From Platycnemis pennipes (Eukaryota; Arthropoda; Insecta; Odonata; Platycnemididae), in NCBI GenBank assembly GCA_933228895.1, contig OW121847.1, forward strand, positions 127,824,350 to 127,888,349: a stretch of DNA of 64,000 nt, written 5' to 3'. The stretch's first letter is position 1. Each line of letters begins with the position of its first letter. Positions 47,101 to 59,100 of the stretch are shown here, in pieces. The notes beneath the pieces were generated by a model, which worked only from the letters and a program-made list of their open reading frames with translations, did no database searches and had not been told where the DNA came from. Position numbers and translations under genes: made by a program.

Positions 47101-50100
47101 CCGATCATCCCTAATTTTTAGTGATACATTCGTAAATGTAATTTATACAATAAAAGTCTTAAAAAAAGTGAGTATTTAAATGTAAGGGTATTTAATGGAA
47201 TGATAACATTTTTGATGCAATGACTAAAAGAAAATATGAAACTGAGATGGGTATTGAACTTCCTTTAGGGCACTAGCTCTCGGTTTCAGCCTGATACCAG
47301 TAAATGTGGGCTACCTGTGTGGCATTCTACATTTTTTTCTCTTGATATCGGGGTGATGATAAAAAAATATATCTTTATTTAGCTTCTAGTTCAATGGAAA
47401 ATTTTTCATCTAATTTCGTGACCATAATTAAACAACCTCTCCTTGTCAATCTAATGCACCTATATTCCATTCACTGGATGCTTCAGTCGCTAAGCTGCAA
47501 AAATTTAAAATACACGATCCTACCATCCCTAGTATTGATGGTATCGGTATCGACTTTAGGTGATCGATTCTCGATACTGAAACTAACCCATGGGAATTGG
47601 TGATATCAAGAATCAACACATCCCTAAAATAAATACATTTCATACATAACTCGCCACTGGCTAAGGACTCACTTGCTTCAGTGATTCTTAGCGATGAACC
47701 ACAACAATCACATCTGTGCGGCAGTAATGAAGTTTTATTGTAGTGAACCTGTGACGATGAGAAATGGATGCATTATAAAAGCACAAATGCGAAAGCACGT
47801 AAAAAATCAGCAATTGGAAATACAGAACTCTTCCACATTCAGAACAAATTTTGGTAAGAGCAATTAGGGCTTCCTGAAAAAAAGTTTGTGAATCCAGGCC
47901 GCAATGGAATATGATATTCATACCTGTAGGAGGAGGAGAGGAAAAGTTTTGGATCTCAAAAATCAAAACATAATGCAAGGAGATATATAGGGATACAACG
48001 TTAATACTAAAAGAACTGTTTATACTCACCCTCTGGACTTACGCCTACAAGGATGTCATCTATGCTTCTATCAATATCATTCAGCAATTGTTTACTGCAG
48101 AGCCACCTATAAGTAATAACTTCTGTGTGCAAACTAGATCGCCAAATAAAACTATATCATCATATAAACTGTGTGTGTTCATCGGTGTGAGATATTAATT
48201 GAATGAGGTCTTTTAGAGGTCTTAGGAATGTCCTCATGAAAACCCCAAGATTCTTGTGTTGACTGGGCAATGATAAATGCATAAGCTCAAAGAACGTTTA
48301 TCAGTACACAGATAGCCAATATTCTATTAGAAACAAAAATTAATGGCTTGAGAGTTAGTTACTAAAATTTATTTTGTTTATACTTATTTATTGTATTTGA
48401 GGCTCTTTAAAGAACTGACCTCAGCATCAGCTGTCCGTAGCACTGACATGTTAGGCAAAAAATAGTTCGCAGAACCATATACGAAGAGGATATGTATATT
48501 TGATACGAAGTGGATACTAGTATCTTGTATATTTATTTTCCATTTTAAGTAAAAAATAATGCACTTGAGTATGTATCGTAGACATATTCATGATTTGCAA
48601 CCATCTTCTTTGGTTACATGCTGATTCATTTTTCAATTCATCATCATCATCAAGGTTCAACAATCCTAGAATTGGTTTGACACAGCCCTCCACTCAATTC
48701 TTCTATCGGCCAACCTCTTCATTTTTTCATAGTTCTTCTCTTTCACGTCCGTTACGACCTGTCGTATATAACTCATACGAGGCCTGCATTTTCCATTCTT
48801 CCCGCTCACTTTTCCTTCGTCGATTGTTATCATCAGGCCATCGTGTCTTAAGATGTGACCGATTAAGTTGTCCCGTCTTTTTTCAATTTGCGCATAATAT
48901 TCCATGAAAGCCTTTTACAAACGACAAATGTTTGACTTCTCTAATCCTGATTGTAGCCTCTCGTAACCAGATACGAAAATGCCCGTGCTCTCTGGGAAGT
49001 AGACTCTCAATAATACAAAGCACAAGTTTCTATTATACTAAGCAAAACTGTCGGTCACGAAAAAAATCTTGTAACAAATGCACGGCAATATTCGTAGATA
49101 TGAAGTTTCGAAAATACGAATTTTTTTTTAAATTATGAACTTTGGGCCCAGTCCCCAGGAACAAATGGGATTAGTTTTTACAAACCTTAATGAAAAACTG
49201 CTTCAGCACAACTCTTTTTGCCAGGGTAGACAGTTAACACATCAATGTTGCTGTTTTTAGTGCATCAAAAGTGAAATGTGTGAATAGTAGTGCATTCATC
49301 TCCCACGTATGTCAGTCTCTGCCCATCATTTTCCGCATGTAACTCCGCATATCATTTATGCCTTGAGTAATGTGGAAATCGTAGTTAATGCCATTATTTA
49401 TCCTATAGAGTGGTTATTTTTTGTTTTAACTGTTACCAGCATTTCCATAATGTACACTGTTCTCTTTTAATTAAAACTTACGTGTGACGGTGCATACCAT
49501 GCTCGCTGTCGTGCACCTGGAATGGTGAAATTTTCCATAAACCCTACCTCATCCTTTAAGGCGAACACTCCTAGCTCAGCTCTCTGTGAAGGGGCTGTCC
49601 ACTCCAAAATCTTGTAGCATGGACGGTGAGTGAGGGTGGGTGATGCCATTAGGCAATATGGGCAGGTTGTGTTGGTGGGGGTAAAGATTTTGATGGCTGG
49701 GGAGTTTGGGTTTATGGTGCATGTGGGGGAAAGGTCCAGTTGTGGAGAGGGAAGGTCCCAGTTGCAGGCAGTGCTGTATAATTATGTATTATTTATCTGT
49801 CTAGCTGAGCTTGAAGTGGGGGGGAGGGGAAAAGTGGAGAGGGGATGGTTGGATGGCATCATGGAACGTCTATGACATTCCTTCCTCTTTTTCTGGGCAA
49901 CCGTGGGGGGCACGTGCCAGTGGCTGAGTGGAACCACTTCGGGTGATGGGTGGAATGGGGATGGTCAGGGATAAGGCATCCTTTGTTTACGGATGGGTTT
50001 TCAACCACACCTCTCGCACTCTGACACATCTACACCATCCAATTCCCTTTCCCTCCCCCCCCCCACATCCCTTAAAGACCCACCTATAATCAAAGGACGC

Positions 50101-53100
50101 CACATCCCTTGCTGTCCCCATCCTGCGCCGCATCACTTGCACTCACCCCCCAGGGTTGCCCAGAAGAAGAGGAAGGAGCATCACAGACTTTCCGCAACAC
50201 CATTCCCTCACCCCTTTCCCCTTCCCCCCATCAAGCTCAGCTAGACAGCAAAAGATACGCTTGCAATTGTGACCTTCCCTCTCCACGACTCCTTTCCTCC
50301 CCAGTACTGTAAACCCAAACCTCCCGGCCATCATATAATCCTTTTGGAGATGATGCAGAAAATATCCCGAATGACATTTTGGTTATTAAGGTCTTAGTAG
50401 TTGAAAAGAAACAATATTACCTCCCAAGATCATTTATTCAGCTCACGATATGGAAGATGCAACAAATAATAATCTGTGAATAGTTTTTTCTGGAAACAGG
50501 ATTAGTTCCATGCTATTTTTTTAGCTATGAATGCACAATAGAGGGCATCTAAAGCACGGTTGGGTCAGCTGCCATCATAACAGCGTAGATGTTAAAGCAA
50601 ATGGATATTTTTAGCATCCATACTACTTTTCCTTCTGTACTGACTGCAGATTTCAAAAATAAAATTCTTGTTACAAACTGTTCAACTTTTTTTAATATGC
50701 ATTTTTGATACTGGGATGGAATTTTTCCATTACTAGGATCACAAACTTTAAACCATTTGCGTAGGAAATACTAATGGGTATTTTACGATCTTTTAAGACA
50801 TGCAATGCAGTGTATGACACAATAGCATCTTTTAAGAATGCTTTCACAGACAATGACCAAAAAAGTTATACAATGTTGCAGAAGACAACAAAAGTTAGAG
50901 AAAAAGTTAGCATTTTATTGAAAATGTTTGTATTACGAAGTGCCAATATTCCGGTCCTGCTGACTTTGTATTATTTGGAGTCTACTGTAGTTGGTGGAGA
51001 ATAAAAAGTGGGAAGATTAAAATTAGGTACAGGGTAAGCCCCCTGTAATAAGTATGGCATATAACGTGAAGCTCGAAATAGTGAGGGACGGCCTAAGGAC
51101 AATTACCCGATGATTTGAATCTAAAGGAAACCTGAAATATCCATGGCAACCAATTACTTTCACAGGGCTCATTCGATATGACGGGTAGCATGCTGCACAT
51201 TGCATGTACACAAACTTGTACTCATGATATCTATCATTTGCATGAAAGAAAACAATTTTTTCCACTTAATGTTCAACCCGATGGTCAAGTGTATATTAAC
51301 AAAATTCCAGGCATGCCCACATGTGCACTTATGGATTTCTTGATAGTTTGTGCACTTTTTACTGCTGTTTTGTTTTTCTCCCACTTCTGTTACCAGTTAA
51401 CTCCAAGAGCCAACTTCATGGCTGTGAGCGTAAATCATTAGATCTGAAGGAGAAACGTTTGTTTCATTATTGGGGTGGGAGGGTATTATTATCAATAAGA
51501 TCGCTGCTGCTAGAAGTCACTACGGCAGAAGATTTGTATCTCAATGAAATTCAATTTGGTAATTCCAACTGTTTGTGTGTGGCCTTGGTTGCAGTGATTG
51601 AGATTTTAACCGAGTATATATAGAATATTCCACGCATAATTATTGCTGTCAGTGACTATTGGTTACTGTTATGTGTATACCTGTAAATTCTGATGATATT
51701 GGACTATGATTCCGACCCTGTATACATATATATGTGCTACTAGTAGTAGCATGACTCAACTTTACGTTAACTGTTTCCTGAGGCAAATTTATAGCAATTG
51801 AAAGTGACCTCTTTGGTTTCTGCCTCTGTCTTGGAGAAGGTTACCTGTACAATGCTTGTATGGAACTAAATCCTGCAGTCTATTATTTTGGGAGTGCCAA
51901 TACTTAGCATTCCTGCAAATTATTATGAAAAGAACTTGCTCTGACTCATTTACTATTTTTTATGCCTTTAAGAGAGGTAGTGTGAGAGATAAAACAATTT
52001 TTCTGGTTTCTGGACTTTTTGCCGATAATAGTCTGTTGCATTGTTATTTTACTTGCCGCCATAGCATATTTGGAACTCAAGAAAATACAGTGATGCACAG
52101 TATCCTAAGTGTCAAAAGTAACGTTTTGTATTCCAAGTACGTATAACATGAAATTTAATTGGGTGTGAAATTATCGTTTTTAATAACTTTCTTCGTGGAA
52201 TTGTATTGCCATTCACCGAAAACACCCACAATATTGGTGACAGTAGCGATAAAGTCATAGGAATTGATTATGGAATGATTATTTAAACACCTTCGGTAAT
52301 AACAAGAGTTCAATATAGCAACTGATTTTTCAGCTCCTAGTACTTCTTGTTATATAGAGCTTCTACTGTATAATCCTTTTTTTCCATTTTTTGTTGATAT
52401 TGTTTCTTACATGTTGATGCATGCTGAGGAAATAATTAGAGGGTGGGGAGGATACAGCAATAAAGAGAAATTAGAGAGTAATCTGATGCCTGAATGGTGA
52501 AACTAAAGTAGGTCTGCAACTCAAGGCACCACTTCCATTGTTGCCTTCATTATAGGAACCTTTTTAGGATGCCGGTAATGTGTATGTGAATATAACAGCT
52601 TCATGACATAGTGTGCATGTCAGTTTATCAACACCTGGTTCCTTTATGCTGGCTGTGGTGGCCAGGTTTGTAGCCCTCAGGACTTAGGGCAGTCAGTATT
52701 TATGGCCTTGGCTCACGAGATGTCTTAACTACAAACTGCCTGGAACATGTGTCATGAAAATAATTTGCTTTGCTCTAATTATTGATCTGACTGGGATCAA
52801 ATTATTTCTTTCTATACAATTACTGATACTATACTTTCTATTATGGCATTTCCTTGGTTACACTCACTAAGGTGTGAATGTAATCATTTTATTTTTAACC
52901 CTTTTACTGCCAGTGGGCCGATATATCGGCCCTCTATGGTTGTGCGAAAACTGCCAAGGGGCCGATATATCGGCCCACCTACATTACATCATCATGTATT
53001 TGTAATGGTTACAATTCATTCAAATCAGAGACAGCATGAATAATTTTTTCATCCTCTTAAAAAGTGAAAATGTATGATCAAAATTTAAAAAAAAAAATTC

Positions 53101-56100
53101 ATATATTAATATTAAGTGCTTATAATATATCTTAATGAGCTTGCCCATTGGCTGGGCATAATGGGCGTGGCATTTTTCGCACAGTCTACTTTAAAGGGGC
53201 TTGCAGTAAAAGGGTTAATATGCATTATAATAATTGTTTTGCTGTAGTTGAGAGCATCAAATATATTTATCAACTGTCACTCTCTTTTATTACTATCTTG
53301 CGGTGATTTGCTTAGTATAGTTTTGGATGTTGTATTTATGTGGTTTTCTTTCTGTATTTTTGCTTGAAGAGAGCTGCTGTTGATGTGATCAAACAAGAGG
53401 TTGGGTTAAGCTCAAGAGAAATAAATAGAGCAAGAAGGAAGGCGCGTCTTCTTGCTAAGCAGAAGTCAATTGAGCTAACTGGAGCAGAAGAAATTGCTGG
53501 GTGTGCATCAGAGCATTTCCATGCCTTAGACAACAGTGAACCAGAGAAAAAGAGAATCAAATTGGAAGATGACTTAGGAAAATCAACAAAAATGGAGGAT
53601 ATGCCATTTGGTGAAAGTGTACCTGACAGCACTGGTTCTTGGGGAGAGGTAAGGCTGTGTTCAGTGTGTAATGAATTTATATTAAATTAGTTGAGAAATT
53701 TCTTCTTCCGTGACTTCTGATGGTCTTGGTTGGAGTCATGGTAGTGGCAGACTTTTTAGGTGAATACTGGTCCATACATGAGCAACTCGTGGAGAACACT
53801 TCAAGTTCAGTATTCTCAATTCTTGCAATTATATTTTTGGCAGTGGATGTGAATTCTTGTTTTAAGAAAGTAATATAATGTTATAATATGTGTCAGGGTT
53901 GATTGATTTAACCCTCTTAGTGCAGCGGGCCGATATATCGGCTTTTGCATCTCGAACGAAAAGATCGGCGGGCCGATATATCGGCCCAATATAAATGTAT
54001 TGTTCAACTTTATGACACTAAAATAATAACATTAATTTTTAAGTCAATGTAAAGAAAATGTTTCATTGTTAGTTAGTTCAACTTAAGTAATATAAAAAAA
54101 ACACATTTGGATATTTATAACAATAGCTTTATAATATTTTTTTATTAAGGTTCTACATTTCATTAAATTACACTCTGCATTTCTTGCTAGTACCCCAGGA
54201 AAAAGCTTAGCACTAAGAGGGTTGAATCAGATCTGAATGATATAATTCATGTTTGAGGGTCAAACATAAGGAAACCATGCATGTATTATTTTGAAACATT
54301 TTTACTCTAAAGAAATTGATTATGTGCAAATCAATTACAGTGGAACAACGGTAGTACAAGTATCTCCTATTGCGAGACCCTTGCCATTACAAGAGATTGC
54401 AGGGGCACCATCAATTGACCCTATGATTGCCATGTAAAAAAATACGGTTTTTACGAGACCCTTTTGGTGTTGGCCCCTGCCATTGTGAGAGTTTCTGTCA
54501 CCGGCAAACAAATACCAAAAGAGGCCAACATCTGCCATAGCTTGCAATCTATTAGCAATGCAATTAATATGAAGTGTTGCATATCAACTGCCCATTATAA
54601 ATCACCATCCGATTAATTTATTGTTAATATTAGTGGAAATACTGCAGGATTAGCAGTTACGAATACGTATTTGATCTTCTTTTGTTACCCTGGTGGTCGA
54701 GAGTACACTCGCACGTGTGTGAGTTGAGAGCATTTCCAAGATAGACACCATGGCCCAAAAACGCAAAACACTCAACTGTCGGAATGGAAAAACGGCAAGC
54801 CATTCAATTGTCTCTCCTAAATTTGTTTTCATATTTTCTTTCACTCTATATTTATTAATGTTGAACATTTTCATGAGTTAATTTTATAATTTACGAGATT
54901 ATTGAAATTATCAAATTATTATTTGTTACCTATACTTGTAACTGCTTGATGTAATGTGATGAATGCAGTGCCAAAGGAGTAGTGCTCTTAGTTTATTAAC
55001 AGACTTTCAATACGTCTATATTCCTTTCTATGTTTTGCAGCCATTATTGAGCAATTATATGAATTAATACTTATTATTTGAGATCTTTAATATCGAATTT
55101 TTTATAATGATTATTTGAGATATCGAATACTTTTTGGTGTTCGAGTATTTGCAGGTAGTATTCACTCATCTCTAATGTCCAGCAATTTACTCCCTTGGAT
55201 GTTATTCAATGCTCACATCTTAACTATACCTGAAAGGGCAAACCTGTTTAGCATGTTTTTCTCTTGATCACGTTCAGGATGTCAGATCCCTACAAAAACA
55301 TGCTAACTAGAGTTCACTGTGGTCTGTCTTTCTAGACTGTCACCAAATTAATCAACAAGGTCGACAGTGAAAACTAGAGTTCAGTGTCCTGTGTTTAAAA
55401 TCTGTGAAAAACTAATTTCAATTAAAACAGAAACCTTTAAGAAAGTAAAGAAAACCTTGGAATATTAAAAACTCATTCCTATGAAATTTATTACCAAGTA
55501 CCACTGCTTTATTGTCCCATGAATTCCATAGTATTGAGTTTTAACTGTACTGTAATGATGATTCCTAAGGTCACCCTTGTCCCTCAGAAAATGTTTGCTT
55601 CATGTCATTATGTATCTATGTTTTAAGTTGTTGTTAGTGAATTATTAGAATGAAGATTTGCAGAATTACACAAGGAAAAAATCCACCTTGACCAGGACTC
55701 GAGCCCTTGATTTCTAGCCAGGTACTCTACCAGTTGAGCTACTGAGGCTTCCTTCTCCACTGTAGGATTCTAGAGGCCTTAAAGTACAAGATGTTACTGG
55801 CTTGCTATACATTCAATGTCACAAACTGTCCGAGTCGTGCACACAGCACCACTGTCCACGGGGTTAAAGCGAACTTGAAACACCAAGGTGCTTACATAAA
55901 CCAATTCAAGGATTGCAAATTAGCCATGGATACCACTGAAAGATAAGATATCAGGGGGTGCGGGTTCAACTCCCAGTTGAGGTGGATTTTTTCCTTGTGG
56001 AAATTCTGCTATTGTGCATTTCAGAGGTTGACTCCGCTAAGGTATTCGTGGCTAATTCACAATCCTTGAATTAGAATGAATTTTGATTTATACCTCTTGT

Positions 56101-59100
56101 TTAAAAAACAGCCAATCTCGCTCATGCATACCTGTTTTGGAGTTAGTTTATGTTTACTTTTGGAGGAAGTAAATAGTCAAGGCCTGTAAAAAAACAATTT
56201 TTACTATTTTTGATGGTCATTACCATTAGTGTATCATCTATGTGATCTTCATCTGGGGATTTCTCCTTTGACATCCTATACTCATGATAATGTTATTGAT
56301 AGTCTCTCTGTCAAAACCAAGGACAGTGATGAGTACATAATTATACTACTGCATTTGTGAAGATTCGCAATGTGTGGGATGTGAGCTAGTAAATTTTAGG
56401 AACAATATCTCCACTGAATTCCTTTCTCCCTCTTTTTTTTCATTGTATATCAGGGCATTTATCTGAATTTTGGGCATGTGCCAGGCTTTTTGTCAGTAAA
56501 ATTTTTATCTCAACCTACAAAGAAAGGATCATTTTGGATGTATTTGGCTGAGTTCAACATTACCCAGGCCTTCAAATGGGGCCCAGTGCTATGTGTACCA
56601 AGGTGGAGTGATATTCATTTGACCTTCTGAGCTCTAGCTGATGCTATCAATTTGTAAATAAGCTTGTAAATTGAAGTTAATATCATCAGTCATAAATTCC
56701 AAGATTCTCCTGTTGGCTAACCTCCCCATATATACGGTCTTAATTCTTATCTTTTAAATTCATCAAATAAAATAAGAAGTTACAGCCTAAAAATTTCCTC
56801 AGTGAGCTCACTGGCCAGTATTAGTAAAGTATTTAAAGAGTAAGCATAACCAAAGCTTGGGGATGGAGAGTTGAATTTAATTGTCAATGATATTACAGGA
56901 GACTAACCATACAATATGTAATAGAAGACTAACTTTAACTTCTATTATTATTGCTTGATGCTTAGGCAGTGGAATGGCCCTTTGAGGGATTTTGTGATCA
57001 GTTATCCTTGGACCTGTTCAGTCCACGCTGGGAAGTAAGACATGGAGCAGCTACATCCCTGCGTGAAGTTATACGTCTGCAAGGGGCTGGTGCTGGGAAG
57101 GCTTCAGATATGACTAAAGAAGAGGTATTTGTAATATTTTTTGCTTTGGAATTAATGTTGGAAGTTAGTGGCTATAGTTCAAAGATTCTAACAAAAAAGC
57201 TCCACACTTTATTATATTATGAACAAGTAGTTATCTGACTTTCATGATAGTTGAATCTTCTGAGCTTTCTTCTCTCATGGAGGTGTAACTTTTTGCTTGC
57301 ATGGTAATAATATTTTCAGGTTTAATCAAAGACTGCTTGGCAAAAAAAACATGTATTTTTTTGATAATCTTTACTTTTATCAGAATTGTGGAGTAAGTTT
57401 ATAGTTCAATTGGTAATGCTTTTTTGTTCCTTGAACCTTAACCAAACATGCATGATGGAACTGTTGTTGTAGTCTTGGTATGTAGTACTAGTGTGATGAC
57501 TTAACTTTTAGCAGGAAAACATTAAAGTGAAAGTTACAGGGGGTAAAGTAAAAGGGTACATCAGGACGAGCCAGTGAAGAATAATGTTGATAAAAGTCGT
57601 TTTCCTTTTTTTTTTTTAATCTTTTAATATATTCAGTAATCATCAATTTGTCTAACATGTTACCTCTCTGAACTACACATAATAATTACATAGCACAATT
57701 TCTGAATGCCATCATAATGTTATCCACTACAACTGCAGTAAACTTTTCTAGAGACTGCTGGAAAAAAGTGTAAAATGTGGGGAAAATGATAATTTTCAGC
57801 TTTACATCCATGCTATGTTCTGTAGAGTAAAGATAAAAAAAAGCATTACTAAATTTAAAAAAAAGGATTATAATCAATTATAGCTCTCCTGATTTATGTT
57901 TCTACAATATTTTTGGGCATTTTGAAATCCTTGATCCCCATACTTTTGGTGATTAGCAAAGTTTTTTTCTCTCTTATGGCGATGCCATTCACAGAGATAT
58001 TTGATGAAGTTGCTCATAAAAACCTGTCTTTTGATATTGATTCATTATAAGAATTCTTAATATTTTCTGGTATTTGTCAGATGTCTGTACTGGATAGCAT
58101 GATAAATCTCATTGCGATTTTTTGTAATGGCATCCTTCGTAGTACCTGGTAACCTTCGGCATTTTGTCATATCATTGCAAGTTGCAATATGAGATTCCAC
58201 TTGTTCTACAATTTTTATTGAAGCCTAAACTGCAAATTTTGTTTTGCTTTGGCTTTCCATTGCCAGTAATATAAAATCTACATTCCGCAGTAATGGAGGA
58301 TACCTTAAGCAACACATTAAAATCTGAGCTACCTCACTAGTCGGCTAGTGCAAGCAGTTATTCAAATTTAGAAATTTCTAAAGAAAATAATTTTTTTGAT
58401 TCAGTGTTTTTGACACTATAAAACAAGTCTCAATAAGTTTTTTTTATTGTAACCTGTCATAGTAAAAGCATTGAATCGATCAGTCAGCCTCAAGGCAGTG
58501 TAGATAATCCCAGTTATTGGGTACCGGTTCAGTTCTTGTATTTTTAACCAAGGCTTGGAACAATTTGGGACTAGTCGGAAAAATTGTTTGAGAGACAAAG
58601 GTTTTGCTGGGATGGAGCAGGAAGAACATTTTCGGACGTAGATAAGTGTTGGGACAAGACGAGATGAAATTTTCAGGATGAAAAAAATGCCGGGATGAGA
58701 CTGGATGAAAATCCTGGAACAAAGAAATTGTGCTGACCAGGAAGTAATGGAAATAACAGGACAATTAAAAGGAGTTAATGTTTGCTTTCAATTATCATCA
58801 AAGTAGAACTTTGTTCACTGCTCGTGGATCAGTATATCAGTAGGTTGGTTGCTTCTAAAACAGAATACAGTAAAACCTCATTGATTCGAAATTCAAGGTA
58901 CCAAAAAAATTGGACTTTGAATTAGCCGGGTTCGAAATAAACTTACCCTCTGAAAATTAACGAAAAATATCCCGTATTTTCCGAGATAATCACTGTACTG
59001 CTATATTTTTCGATAAAATAGTAAAAAATATGCACTAAAATAAGGAGTTAATGGCCAAGATTCTTCACATTTATAGATTCCAGGTTAGTTGGAGAAGTAT

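Noticed and set aside
49993..50312. Proline/histidine-rich open frames
   Set aside because: They arise from the C-rich arm of the foldback element and have mirror frames in the other arm; composition, not coding, explains them.
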